This document shows, piece by piece, positions 8,354-17,982 of a stretch of DNA of 64,000 nt. The notes below the pieces were generated by a model. That model did not search any database. It saw only the letters and a list, made by a program, of their open reading frames with translations, and was not told the DNA's origin. The first letter of the stretch is position 1; each line of letters starts with the position of its first letter. Location of the stretch: assembly GCF_002954245.1 (NCBI RefSeq), contig NZ_PPTG01000046.1, forward strand, positions 62,001-126,000, in the 5' to 3' direction. The position numbers were made by a program, and so were the translations under genes. The stretch is from Cryobacterium aureum (lineage in GTDB: Bacteria; Actinomycetota; Actinomycetes; Actinomycetales; Microbacteriaceae).

Positions 8354-11300
8354 CTGATCCGCAGAGCCACCGACTTGAGGTTCGCGATGCGCTGCTCGTA
8401 GCGTGCGGCGAGCACGATCAGCACGATGCCGCCGCCACCGAGCCAGAGGAACCACGGAATCACGCTGTAGGCGAGGGCGATCCACGGCCAGAGCTGGGCG
8501 ACACCGTGAATGAGCAGCACGACAGCGCCGATCACGAACGGGGCCTGCAGCCGCCGCGTGCTGCCGATCACGAGCACGATGACCGCGACAACTCCGAGGC
8601 TGACGATGCGCCACAGGTCGCTATAGCCGAGATCGAGCAGCAGTGACGGCACCAGAAGCAACAGCAGCCCCGGACCGAACCAGGGCCAACTGCGTGCCCG
8701 CGGGTCGCTCACGAGGCGCAACCAGCCCGACCCGATAAGTGCGAGGGCGACCGGAACGGTGACTAGTTCGAACGGGGCGACGACGCCAGTGCTGGCCACC
8801 GTGACAGCGGCCAGACCGGCCAGCCCAAGTACGCTCCAGGCGGTGAGCGCGCCCAGCGGCGCTCGCGGTCGCCAGAGGGCGAGCACGTGCACGGCCGAGA
8901 GAGCGAGCACGAGCAGCACGGCCCGGGGTGTCGACAGCCCGGCATCGGCGGTGGAGGTGACGACGGTGAGTTCAACCCAGGTTGAAATGGATGCCCACAC
9001 CAGCACGAGCGCGATGCTCGCGCCGCGACGCAGCTCCGTGGTTTCGGCATCAGCTTGGCGCACCAGCAGAACCGCCGTGAGGACCGCCGCCAGTGCGGGA
9101 AGGAGCAGCCAGACCTCGAGTCGCCCATCGGGCGCACCGGGAACGTCGAGCAGACGTTGGGTTTGCGCGAAGGCGGTGATCACGAGGGCGATCGCACCGG
9201 CCAGACCGGCCGCAGCCAGGTAGGTCGACGACGGCGGAGCCCATCGCAGCAGGCCAGCACCGATCATGAGGGTGACCGACACGAGGGCCAGCACGATGGG
9301 GCGCACCAGCGACCCCGACTCCGAGGAGACGGCGAGTGGTACCAGCGCAATGAGCAGCCCGGCAAAGGTCAGCAGGCCGGCCACCGCACTTGCTTCGCTC
9401 AAGCGATCGGTTGTGCCATAGCGACGAATCAGCGAAGCGGTGACCAGCACGACGCCGGCGACCGGCAGTACGTAGGGTTCGAGCGCCACAACGCCTGCCC
9501 GGTCGAGACCGAGCCAGAGACCGACCGTGCCAAGCAGCAGAGCAAGCCAGCCAAAATGGCGGCGATTCGACCGGGAGCCGAAGAGCCCGTCGGGTGCGAT
9601 CGCCATAATGAGCGCCACGATACCGGCCAGCACGATCGCGAGCCACCCGAGCGAACGCAACGTGACTACCGCTGTGAACACGGCCGGTACGAGCACAATC
9701 GCTGCACCGATTTCGAGGGCAATCCGGTCGCGACGGGCAGACAGATCCACGCCCAGCGTTCCGGTCGTGCCGGTCGTGCCGCGGAACAGCGCGAGCGAGC
9801 CGACCACCAGGGCTACTGCCGGTGCGGCCAGCGTGAAAACGGATGCCACGGCATCCGTTGCAAACAAAACCTCGCGTACCAGCAAAAAAACTGCCGGGCC
9901 CAGCGCGAGACCGGCGATGACACGTTCCCAGTGCAGGGCTCCACGATTGGCGCTCACAAAGACCCACACGGCGCACGCTGCGACGAGCAAGCCCGCGCGC
10001 AGAATCGCGCCGAGCGGTTCGGGCTGCAGCAGGGATTCTTCGACGGGAAGCGCCCAGTACCGAATGGGCAGCGCGAAGGCGACCACACACGGAACGAGAA
10101 GGGTGAAGAAGGCCCAACGCCGCTCGAGCAGTGGTAGGGCACGGGGCCGAAGCCCTGCCGCGGCAACGAGAAGGTGCAGGAGGGCCGTGCTGAGGGCGAG
10201 GGCCGCCGTGACGTTGGCCAGATTGATCGAATCAGACCAGCGCTGTTCCGGAGCGAGCGCCAGCGGAACACGCCCAACTCCGATCAGGGCGATCACGATG
10301 GCCGTGGCCAGCAGCGCTCCTCGGGCATGAGCGCGGGTGTCGCTGACGAGTACGGGGCTGGCGAGCACCGGGCTGGCGAGTGCGGGGCTGGCGAGCACAG
10401 GGCCGACGGGCACAGGGCCGGCGGGCTGCTGCGTGACGATGAGGCGGGCAAACCAGAGAGCGAGCACGAGCGACACCGTGCCGAACCACCAGGTTGTGGG
10501 GTGCGCCCAGCTGATGAGATAGCCCAAGACTTCGACCGCAATCAGGAGCCCAATGAGGGACGGTGCCAGGAAGCCGAGCGAGATCCTGCCGCTGGCCGGT
10601 GCCGGTGCCGGTGCCGGTGCCGGTTCCGATGTCGACGTCGACGTCGACGTCGACGTCGACTGAGGCGCCCGAGCGAGGAGCAAGCTGATCAGCGCAACGG
10701 CACCGAGCAGCAGGTAGAGCGCGACAATGACTCCGATGGACCCAGCGAAGGGTACCGAGAGAACGACGACGGCCAGCGCGAGGGCCGTCACAATCTGGCG
10801 ACGGGTGTGGATCAGGCCGCCAAGCCTCCACCCGCTGAGCAGAATCGCGCCGACCCCGACCAGCGCGAGCAGGGCCCAACCATTGTTTGCGTCGGCCAGG
10901 TTCGTGACTACCTCCCGGCCGCGCAACCCGTTCCCCAGAGCTTGAACGAGTGGCCAGGCCGCATAGCCGGCGGTGAGGAGCAGCCCAACGGCGGCGACGA
11001 TTGCCGCCGATCCGGCTGCCAGGAGCGCAGCGGTGCGCACGGCGTCAGGCGCCACGAACCGACGGCCAAAAAGCTCCAGGATTAGGGCCAAAGCCGCAGC
11101 GACGAGTAGGGGCACGGTGAGGGAGAACGGCAGGCTGTCGTAGCGACCGGCAACGACCGGCGCAATTCCGGCGGCCGCGAACGCGGCCAGGGACGCCGCA
11201 AGATAGGCAAAGGTTCGGTACTCAGTCATCAATCGGGCTGGCTGCACGCTCGGCGCGGTCAAGGAAGCGGTCGACGTAGAGGTCAAGGCAGAGCCCGGCG

Positions 11301-12561
11301 CGCGCAGCACGAGCACAGCGTGCGTCGTAGCGACGAGTGTGACCGCGCCGAGGCACCAGATCGGGGCGATCAGGCTGTCAGCGTCCACAAAAATCGCGAG
11401 AATGGCCGACGTGACCAGGGCGATCGCGCCCAGGGTGAGCAGCAGCATCCGCTCAGGGAAGCGATCGATGACCGGCCACCGCCCACCCGCTCCGGGCCGG
11501 GGGAGCGTTACGCGGTGCAGCAGGGCGGCGACGGCAGCGCCGAGAAAACCGACGAAAACGCGGGTGAGCGTGTCCTGGTTCTGAAAGAGACCGGCCGCCA
11601 GAAGCCCGACGCCGGGAACCGCGACGACGAAGCCCGCGATGCTGCCCACCCGCAGATTAGACCGGTCATGCCAGCCCAGAAAGAGCGCAGCGCAGACAGT
11701 CAGGGTGACGCCCCAGTAGAGTGCACCGTCGCCGGCAGCGAGGCCGAAGAGATTGTTCTGCCGCATACCCCAAACGTCGAGAAGCACGAGCACCACGGCA
11801 AAGCTGCCGATTCCCTCGGCGGTGGACGTGAGCCGCGAACGACGCATCCGGGCGGCGACCACGAGGGCGGCCACGGTCAGCAGCGCGACGACAACGGAGC
11901 GAAACCCCAGCCCGGTGAAGATCCACGCGACCGTGAGAAAGAAGATCGCGGCGACCGAGACCAACAGCACGCCGACGGAGAGAAGCACGACCTGCACGCT
12001 GGAACGCTGGGGCTTGGTGGGCAGAGCCAGCGCGGGGTAGGCCAGCGGGGGTACAACGGCTTGCTGAACAGGCTGAACAGGCTGAGCTGGCTGCGACCGC
12101 GAACTCTGCCGGGACGCGGTCGGATCGAACACCGGTGGCGCGGTGGGGAGCGCGGCCCGTGGCGTGCTTGGAGCGGCTGTCGGCCAAACCGAAGGCTGGA
12201 TCGGTGCTGCCACCGTCGTGGCGACCGAGTTGGCACCGACCGAATTGGTACCGACAGAGTTGGTACCGACCGGTCGGGGCACGGTGACCCGACCGATGCC
12301 AGTTTCATAGCGGATGCGACCGATCAGCTCCGCGCGCCGCTCCATGGCTGCAGCTGCAGCCGCTGAACTGGCCAGCAATTCTTTTGCGGCCGCATGCCGC
12401 AGGTTGAGCTGGCAACGTGAGCATACCGGCGAACTCAATGGTGCCTGGCAGGCCGGGCAGAGCGTCGTGTCAATGAGGTCGTTGGCAGTTCGTGGCCAGA
12501 GAATGCGACCGACATGCCGAAGGTAGAACTGCCCGCTCTGAACTGGCTCGTGCTCTGACAT
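8341..12561 (-). CDS. Very large multi-spanning membrane protein with N-terminal zinc ribbon
   Basis: A 1406-residue protein. Residues 35-50 form a zinc ribbon with two CxxC pairs (CPAC and CSRC). A low-complexity linker (VGTNSVGTNSVG repeats, then PVQPVQQ) leads to roughly 1150 residues of closely spaced hydrophobic helices with few loops; more than 30 segments are likely. The organisation matches the uncharacterised actinobacterial SCO7613-type integral membrane proteins, recalled rather than checked. Three low-complexity inserts interrupt the helices: a run of alternating Ser-Thr, a run of alternating Pro-Ala, and a PVLASPALASP repeat, all on exact DNA repeats. No enzymatic motif was seen. 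Function unknown. Confidence 0.8.
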   Translation of the reverse strand: MSEHEPVQSGQFYLRHVGRILWPRTANDLIDTTLCPACQAPLSSPVCSRCQLNLRHAAAKELLASSAAAAAAMERRAELIGRIRYETGIGRVTVPRPVGTNSVGTNSVGANSVATTVAAPIQPSVWPTAAPSTPRAALPTAPPVFDPTASRQSSRSQPAQPVQPVQQAVVPPLAYPALALPTKPQRSSVQVVLLSVGVLLVSVAAIFFLTVAWIFTGLGFRSVVVALLTVAALVVAARMRRSRLTSTAEGIGSFAVVLVLLDVWGMRQNNLFGLAAGDGALYWGVTLTVCAALFLGWHDRSNLRVGSIAGFVVAVPGVGLLAAGLFQNQDTLTRVFVGFLGAAVAALLHRVTLPRPGAGGRWPVIDRFPERMLLLTLGAIALVTSAILAIFVDADSLIAPIWCLGAVTLVATTHAVLVLRAPGSALTSTSTASLTAPSVQPARLMTEYRTFAYLAASLAAFAAAGIAPVVAGRYDSLPFSLTVPLLVAAALALILELFGRRFVAPDAVRTAALLAAGSAAIVAAVGLLLTAGYAAWPLVQALGNGLRGREVVTNLADANNGWALLALVGVGAILLSGWRLGGLIHTRRQIVTALALAVVVLSVPFAGSIGVIVALYLLLGAVALISLLLARAPQSTSTSTSTSTSEPAPAPAPAPASGRISLGFLAPSLIGLLIAVEVLGYLISWAHPTTWWFGTVSLVLALWFARLIVTQQPAGPVPVGPVLASPALASPVLASPVLVSDTRAHARGALLATAIVIALIGVGRVPLALAPEQRWSDSINLANVTAALALSTALLHLLVAAAGLRPRALPLLERRWAFFTLLVPCVVAFALPIRYWALPVEESLLQPEPLGAILRAGLLVAACAVWVFVSANRGALHWERVIAGLALGPAVFLLVREVLFATDAVASVFTLAAPAVALVVGSLALFRGTTGTTGTLGVDLSARRDRIALEIGAAIVLVPAVFTAVVTLRSLGWLAIVLAGIVALIMAIAPDGLFGSRSNRRHFGWLALLLGTVGLWLGLDRAGVVALEPYVLPVAGVVLVTASLIRRYGTTDRLSEASAVAGLLTFAGLLIALVPLAVSSESGSLVRPIVLALVSVTLMIGAGLLRWAPPSSTYLAAAGLAGAIALVITAFAQTQRLLDVPGAPDGRLEVWLLLPALAAVLTAVLLVRQADAETTELRRGASIALVLVWASISTWVELTVVTSTADAGLSTPRAVLLVLALSAVHVLALWRPRAPLGALTAWSVLGLAGLAAVTVASTGVVAPFELVTVPVALALIGSGWLRLVSDPRARSWPWFGPGLLLLLVPSLLLDLGYSDLWRIVSLGVVAVIVLVIGSTRRLQAPFVIGAVVLLIHGVAQLWPWIALAYSVIPWFLWLGGGGIVLIVLAARYEQRIANLKSVALRISALR
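10595..10660. repeat. In-frame hexanucleotide microsatellites in the membrane protein gene
   Basis: Five GCCGGT units (10595-10624) followed after six bases by five GTCGAC units (10631-10660). They encode an alternating Pro-Ala stretch and a Ser-Thr stretch on the complementary strand. Copy-number change by slippage would alter length without breaking the frame. Looser 15-base repeats lie at about 10350-10430 in the same gene. Confidence 0.9.
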
Positions 12562-12676
12562 CGATCTCCCCGCGGTCGGTCACCCTTCACACAGGCTACC
12601 GGGGCAGGGAATCTCTGGATCGACCGTGGTGCGTGACTGTGGATAACTTCTGCGCTGAGTAGGAGCGGAGGAGGGA

Positions 12677-13492
12677 TCAGAGACTGTTGGTAGCGAGCCA
12701 GCTGATCAGTACGCGCTGAAACTCCAGCGGATGCTCGACGCTTGGCAGGTGCGCGGTGTCGCGGAATGTGCATCCGCTGGCCTGCGGCAGCATCTCCAAC
12801 AAGAACTCGTACTGGGCCAGCGACGATGTGACGTCGAGCTCGCCCACAGTGACCAGCGCGGGAACGTCGATGTCACTCACCCGGTCGAGTGCCGGCGGCT
12901 CCAGCGGAATCAGGATCGGGGCTTCCGTGGCGTGGATGACGTTGCGCAGATTCAGCTCCTGCGCCAGCGCCAGGAACGCGGGGTCGACATCGGCCGCCTT
13001 GCGGGTCGGCCCGACCGCCCAGAGCGTGACCTCGAGCCGGGCCAGCCGCGGCCACTGGCGCGCTGCGAAGGCGGCATCCAGCTTGTCGAACAGGGCATCT
13101 TCCTTCTCGGTGAGCTCTACATCGGGGAACCCGCTGGGCCCCGACCCGATCGTGACCAGGCCGGCGACTCGCTCGGGGCTGGCCACGGCGAGGTCGATCG
13201 CGATCGTGCCTCCGCGCGCGCACCCGATCAGGGTGGCACGAGCGACGCCGAGATGATCGAGCAGCGCCGTGGCATCCGCTCGGTTGGAGAATTCCACATT
13301 CTCGGCCGTGGTCTGACCGAAACCACGGGTGTCAAAGCGGATGACGTAGTGGTGCGCCGCGAGGGCGGCGACCTGCGGATCCCACATGCGCAGGGTCGCG
13401 ATGCCCGCGTGAATCAGCAGCAAGGCTGGCGAGGCGGCGTCTCCCTGAGTCTCGTAATAGAGGGAAGCGCCAGGAACGTCGAGTCGGGGCAT
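12677..13492 (-). CDS. Alpha/beta hydrolase fold protein lacking the serine nucleophile
   Basis: A 271-residue alpha/beta hydrolase resembling 3-oxoadipate enol-lactonase/esterase-type proteins. The oxyanion region (LLIHAGIATLRMW), the strand RFDTRGFG, the acid in VGELDVTSS and the histidine in FRDTAHLPSVEHP are all present. The nucleophile elbow, however, reads IGCARGG instead of the expected IGCSRGG: the codon is GCG (Ala) where TCG (Ser) would be one base away. Unless another residue substitutes, it should not work as a serine hydrolase. It may be a binding protein, a non-hydrolytic enzyme or a recently inactivated gene. It is a single gene with no partner. Confidence 0.82.
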   Translation of the reverse strand: MPRLDVPGASLYYETQGDAASPALLLIHAGIATLRMWDPQVAALAAHHYVIRFDTRGFGQTTAENVEFSNRADATALLDHLGVARATLIGCARGGTIAIDLAVASPERVAGLVTIGSGPSGFPDVELTEKEDALFDKLDAAFAARQWPRLARLEVTLWAVGPTRKAADVDPAFLALAQELNLRNVIHATEAPILIPLEPPALDRVSDIDVPALVTVGELDVTSSLAQYEFLLEMLPQASGCTFRDTAHLPSVEHPLEFQRVLISWLATNSL

Positions 13493-13573
13493 GCTTGGAT
13501 CGTAGCAACGTCGATCGCATGATCGAAAGGGCCGCGCACGTGATCAGCTGAGTGAACCCGTAGGCTCAACCAA

Positions 13574-14494
13574 ATGGTCGGTGTTTTGGTCGGGTTTTCG
13601 ATTATCGGATTTGTGATCCTGATCGGGTACTTCGTCGAGCGATTCAGCCTGGTCGGGGCAGGCGCCGGCCGGGTGCTCAACCGCATGGCGTATTTCGTCG
13701 CGACCCCCGCACTGCTGTTCACCGTGCTCTTGCACGCCGACGTTTCTGTGCTGTTCTCCGAGTTTCTGGCCGCCATCGTCTGCACCGTCGTCGTGGGCGC
13801 TCTGCTCTATGTCGTCGCGTCCCGGCTATTCTTTCGCACTCCGCTGGCCGAGACGGTGCTGGGTGCGTCCAGCGCGACCTATATCAACGTCAACAACATC
13901 GGATTGCCCGTGGCGATCTATGTGCTCGGCAGTGCCCAGTATGTGGCGCCCGTGGTGCTTCTGCAGCTGGTGATTCTGGCCCCGACCATTCTGGCGATCC
14001 TCGACCTGGCCACTCACGGCCGGGCATCCATGCGATCGATCCTCACCCAACCGTTTCGCAACCCGATGATTCTCGCCTCACTGGCCGGAGTGGTCGTTGC
14101 GGTGTCCGGAATCACACTGCCTGACCCGGTACTGGCACCGTTCGAGCTCATCGGCGGAGCCGCTATTCCCATGGTCTTGCTCTCGTTTGGCATGTCCCTG
14201 CACGGCCAGCGCCTGCTCCAGGCCGGCACTGGCCGCAAACAGGTCGTTGTGGCCACGGTGATTAAGGTCGTACTGGCACCGATCGTCGCTTACCTGTTCG
14301 GGCATTTCGTCTTCGACCTTGACGGCGCCCAGCTGTTCGCGGTGGTCGCCGTGTCGGCCCTGCCGACCGCGCAGAACATTTTCAACTTCGCGTCGCGTTA
14401 CGACCGGGCGATCGTCGTCACCCGCGACACCGTGTTACTTACGACGATCCTGTCGATGCCGGCCTTGATCGTGGTTGCGGCCCTGCTGGCCTGA
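13574..14494 (+). CDS. AEC (auxin efflux carrier) family transporter
   Basis: A 306-residue membrane protein with about ten predicted helices and the two-repeat layout of the AEC/PIN-like family. Typical signatures are RMAYFVATPALLFTVL in the first half and ALPTAQNIFNFASRY in the second. Bacterial members move malonate, malate or other small anions; the substrate here is unknown. The ATG at 13574 gives a start immediately before the first helix. It is convergent with the FAH-family gene that ends 23 bases away and has no operon partner. Confidence 0.85.
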   Translation: MVGVLVGFSIIGFVILIGYFVERFSLVGAGAGRVLNRMAYFVATPALLFTVLLHADVSVLFSEFLAAIVCTVVVGALLYVVASRLFFRTPLAETVLGASSATYINVNNIGLPVAIYVLGSAQYVAPVVLLQLVILAPTILAILDLATHGRASMRSILTQPFRNPMILASLAGVVVAVSGITLPDPVLAPFELIGGAAIPMVLLSFGMSLHGQRLLQAGTGRKQVVVATVIKVVLAPIVAYLFGHFVFDLDGAQLFAVVAVSALPTAQNIFNFASRYDRAIVVTRDTVLLTTILSMPALIVVAALLA

Positions 14495-14517
14495 CTGGCC
14501 CGTGGCGTGACTGCGCG

Positions 14518-15387
14518 TTAGCGTGACTGGGCCACAACCGGGTTCTGCAGAACACCGATCCCCGGAATGCGACACTCGGCGACATCGCCTGGCCGAACCT
14601 GCACGGCGCCGGGCGTTCCGGTTGAAATGATATCGCCGGGAAAAAGCGGCATGACCTTACTGTGAAAGCTGATCAGGAAGGCCGGGTCGTAACGCATATT
14701 GGAGACGGTATTGCTGCGATGAACGGCTCCGTTGATCACGGTTGAGACCGTGACGTCGGCCAGGGAATCGTAGGACTCATACACTTCCGACAACGGCACG
14801 ATGCTCGGTCCGAACGAGAAGAATCCGGGAAAATTCTTCGACCGCGTGAGGAACCGGGGATTTCGCTGCAAGATATCTTCCGCCGTCTGGTCGAGGAGCG
14901 GAACGACGCCGGCCACATAGCTCAAGGCATCCTCCGGTTCAACGTCGCGGCAGTATTGTCCGATCACGATGCCCAGTTCGGCCTCAGCGGTCGTTCGGAT
15001 GCTTTGCCACGGGATCGGGATGTTTTCGCCTGGACCGATGATGGTGTGGTCGCCCTTGATGAACGAGGCCGGCTCGTCCGGGACGCCCTCGGCGAGATCC
15101 GACGCATGTTCCACATAGTTCAATCCAATGCCCCACAACATGCGGGGGTGCCGATACGGCGCACCGAAGGTCACTGAATCCGCCGGGCGAAAGACCGAGG
15201 CGTCAGCGGCGAGAGCTGCCGCCTCAATCGCATCCGCTGTGCCCGTGGCCAAGACGTCGAGAATGTCTCCCGTGAAGCCCGGGACTAGATCGCGAATAAG
15301 CGCTACGCCGCGATCATCGAAAATGATGGCGGCGATTTCGGACGAGCCGTCACGAACAGAGCCGTCACGAACAGTACAGAGACGCAT
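14518..15387 (-). CDS. Fumarylacetoacetate hydrolase (FAH) family protein
   Basis: A 289-residue FAH-fold enzyme. The metal-binding glutamates lie in AEAELGIVIG, the aspartate in PLLDQTAEDI and the catalytic lysine region in TRSKNFPGFFSFGP, with ISTGTPGAV at the C-terminus. FAH relatives hydrolyse acylpyruvates or 2,4-diketo-3-deoxy sugar acids, or decarboxylate 2-oxoacids. The frame is open 23 codons further, but GGAAAGG precedes the ATG at 15387. The gene is last in the TAXI-TRAP operon: its ATG lies one base after the transporter's TGA, implying translational coupling. Its substrate probably derives from the imported compound. Confidence 0.85.
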   Translation of the reverse strand: MRLCTVRDGSVRDGSSEIAAIIFDDRGVALIRDLVPGFTGDILDVLATGTADAIEAAALAADASVFRPADSVTFGAPYRHPRMLWGIGLNYVEHASDLAEGVPDEPASFIKGDHTIIGPGENIPIPWQSIRTTAEAELGIVIGQYCRDVEPEDALSYVAGVVPLLDQTAEDILQRNPRFLTRSKNFPGFFSFGPSIVPLSEVYESYDSLADVTVSTVINGAVHRSNTVSNMRYDPAFLISFHSKVMPLFPGDIISTGTPGAVQVRPGDVAECRIPGIGVLQNPVVAQSR

Positions 15388-15388
15388 G

Positions 15389-17437
15389 TCAAGCCTTTCC
15401 GGAAGCGCGAAGAGTGGATTTACGACCGATGAAGTGCACGATGATTCCCAGCGCAATGGCGGTCAGGCCGCAGACCATGGGAACGAGCGAGAGCGTGACC
15501 AGGGGAATCGCACCGGCACCGATGAGTACCCGCGCCGGCCACCGGGCCGGACCCCACAGCCAGCCACCGGTTCCCACCGAGAACGCGGCAACGGCAATGA
15601 TCGAAGTTACAGAGGCGAGCAGAATAGACCCGATCCCGCCCTGCAGGAGCAGACCAACACCCTGCTCTGACAACACGAAGATGAACGGCACCAGGAAGGC
15701 GGTGAGCGTGTAACGCCAGGTAAGCCACATCGTCGTGATGGGTTTTCCCCCGGTAATAGCGGATGCCGCGAACGGCGACAGCGCCGTCGGCGGGGACACC
15801 TCGCTGAGCACGGAGTAGTAGAAGATGAACATCGCCGCGGCGAAAGCCGGCACACCGACGTCCTGCAGGGCCGGCCCGATGATCACCCAGGAGATGATGA
15901 AGCTGGCCGTGACCGGAACCGCGAGCCCGAGCAGGGTAACGGCGATGGCCGAGAGGATAGCCGTCAGCAGCAGGTTGCCCCCGGCGGCGGAGACGATGAT
16001 GCCGGCTAGCTTCAGCCCGAGACCGGTGAGGGTCAGCACACCGACGATGAGTCCGGCGGCGGCCATCACGGGAATGATCGACATGGCTCCGGCAGCGCCC
16101 GTAGCGAGGGCATCCCACACGCGACGCGGCGTCATCCAGGAGTTGCGGTCGAAGAAGCTCAGCACGAAGGCGAGCACGGTGGCGTAGACGACCGCACGGA
16201 ACGGTGTCATGCCCAGCGACATGAACACCACGATCGCGGCCAGGGAACTGAAGTGGTAGCCGAAGCGCAGCAGCAACTTGCCGGCCGGCTTGACCTCCAT
16301 TGTGACGTCTGTGGTCTTGAACTTTCGAGCATCCATTTCAATCGAAAGGATGAGCCCCAGATAATACAGAATGGTCGGAATGATCGCCCACAGCAGCACT
16401 TGCAGGTAGGAGACACCGAGTAGCGCGGCGATGATGAAGGCTGCCGCACCCATCATCGGCGGTGCCATGATGGCCCCGATACCGGCAGCCGCGAGCAGGG
16501 CGCCGCCGTGTTCGCGCGGGTAACCGGCCCGGCGCAACAGCGGCCAGGACATGCCACCGAGCGTCACCGTCGTCGCCACACCGGAACCGGACACCGTGCC
16601 GAGCAGAAAACCGGCCAGAGTCACCGTACGGCCGGGGCCGGAGGCGGACTTACCGAACGCGGCAAAGGACAGGTCGATGAAGAACCGACTGGCACCCGAC
16701 GCGGTCAGTACGGCGCCATACACGGTGAACAGAATGACGAAGGTGGCCGCCACATTGGTCGGAACGCCGAACAATCCCTGTGTGCCCATGATGTTGTGAC
16801 CGACCAGGCGGGACCAGTCGAACGATGAGGTGCCGAATACGCCCGGAATATAGGAACCCCAGTGGGCGTAGGCGAAGAAGACAATGACGGCAATGGGGAT
16901 CATCAGACCCACGGTGCGCCGGGCGGCTTCGAGAGTCACCAGAATGGCGAGCGTGCCCATGATGACGTCGAGGTCGGTGGGAATGATCGCCCGACGAAAG
17001 AACGCGTCCCAGTCGGAAATGATGTACGCGAAAGGTACCACGGCGACCACGGCGAGCAACCAGTCCGCGATGCGGGGGTTGTCTTTAGCGCCGGGGACCT
17101 TGGTCTTGTTCTTGCTGCCCCAACCCCGGTAGGCGAGAAAGGTGGCCGACAGGGCGAGCATCAGAAAAGCCGGGAGGTAGAACTGCGACGCCATCGGGTT
17201 GAAGACCCAGTACAGACCGAACAGGGAGAGAGCGACGCCCATGATCTTGACCACGAGCTGGGGAATGCCGCTGAGCTTGCGGGCGGGAATTTCAGCATCG
17301 AACTCCGCGAGGAGCGCTTCCTCATCGATCGCGGGTTCGGCGTCGTCGAGCAGGTCGGATGCGGTGCCGGTCGGTGTTGACGTGCTCGGCAACGATTTGG
17401 TGTTGACGGCTGCGCTGCCGCCCGTTTCCTGGGTCAT
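15389..17437 (-). CDS. TRAP transporter fused permease, 4TM/12TM type (TAXI system)
   Basis: A 682-residue membrane protein joining the small (DctQ-like, about 4 helices) and large (DctM-like, about 12 helices) TRAP permease subunits, the form paired with TAXI binding proteins. The large subunit carries GSGVATTVTLGGMSWPLLRRAGYP and FIFYYSVLSEVSPPTALSPF, typical of the family. A cytoplasmic acidic N-terminus (DEEALLAEFDAEIPARK) comes first. Its start overlaps the DUF1850 gene by four bases. It should drive sodium- or proton-coupled uptake of an organic acid captured by the protein encoded at 17983-18975. Confidence 0.92.
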   Translation of the reverse strand: MTQETGGSAAVNTKSLPSTSTPTGTASDLLDDAEPAIDEEALLAEFDAEIPARKLSGIPQLVVKIMGVALSLFGLYWVFNPMASQFYLPAFLMLALSATFLAYRGWGSKNKTKVPGAKDNPRIADWLLAVVAVVPFAYIISDWDAFFRRAIIPTDLDVIMGTLAILVTLEAARRTVGLMIPIAVIVFFAYAHWGSYIPGVFGTSSFDWSRLVGHNIMGTQGLFGVPTNVAATFVILFTVYGAVLTASGASRFFIDLSFAAFGKSASGPGRTVTLAGFLLGTVSGSGVATTVTLGGMSWPLLRRAGYPREHGGALLAAAGIGAIMAPPMMGAAAFIIAALLGVSYLQVLLWAIIPTILYYLGLILSIEMDARKFKTTDVTMEVKPAGKLLLRFGYHFSSLAAIVVFMSLGMTPFRAVVYATVLAFVLSFFDRNSWMTPRRVWDALATGAAGAMSIIPVMAAAGLIVGVLTLTGLGLKLAGIIVSAAGGNLLLTAILSAIAVTLLGLAVPVTASFIISWVIIGPALQDVGVPAFAAAMFIFYYSVLSEVSPPTALSPFAASAITGGKPITTMWLTWRYTLTAFLVPFIFVLSEQGVGLLLQGGIGSILLASVTSIIAVAAFSVGTGGWLWGPARWPARVLIGAGAIPLVTLSLVPMVCGLTAIALGIIVHFIGRKSTLRASGKA

Positions 17438-17976
17438 GGTGTCTCCTCGATCTCAAGTACTAGGTAGGGGGCGGCATCGTCGACAAGCTGCCAGAGTGCG
17501 TACGGGGACGACCCGGGAATGTGAATGGTTCGTTCGCCGAGGTCGGTTGCCGCGATCGAGAGCGCCTCGAACACGGCCGGATGCAACGGGTTCGGCTCTA
17601 CGACATAGGCGCGTCGGTCGCCGGCCGGCGCTCGGCGGGGAGCGTCCGGCACGGCGTAATACTCTTCGATCACGGCCAGTTGGTCGGCCGCTATCTCGAC
17701 CAATTCGTAGGTTCCGTCGGCGGCCACGACATAGCGTTCCTCAGCCATGGTCTGGTAGATCGAATTGCGATAACTCACGGAGAACGAGTCTCCGTTCAGC
17801 GGGAGGCTGGCCAGCACATCGCCGCCCTGGTCGGTGACCACGATCATCCGTTCTGCGCCATCCCCGCCACCACCGCCGGCATCGGCGCCGACCGGCCCGA
17901 AGGCGGTGACGAGGCCGAGAGCTCCGACGGTGAGCGTGACGAGCGCCGCCGCGATGGCAACGGCTGGCTTGTGCAT
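17434..17976 (-). CDS. DUF1850 domain protein of the TAXI-TRAP operon
   Basis: A 180-residue protein with an N-terminal export helix and a small beta domain containing FSVSYRNSIYQTMAEERY, the DUF1850 signature region. DUF1850 genes are commonly encoded between a TAXI binding protein and the fused TRAP permease, as here: six bases after the binding-protein gene, with a four-base ATGA overlap into the permease gene. A glycine run (GADAGGGGGDG) separates helix and domain. It is presumed to be an extracytoplasmic accessory subunit; its exact role is unknown. Confidence 0.82.
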   Translation of the reverse strand: MHKPAVAIAAALVTLTVGALGLVTAFGPVGADAGGGGGDGAERMIVVTDQGGDVLASLPLNGDSFSVSYRNSIYQTMAEERYVVAADGTYELVEIAADQLAVIEEYYAVPDAPRRAPAGDRRAYVVEPNPLHPAVFEALSIAATDLGERTIHIPGSSPYALWQLVDDAAPYLVLEIEETP

Positions 17977-17982
17977 GGCGGT

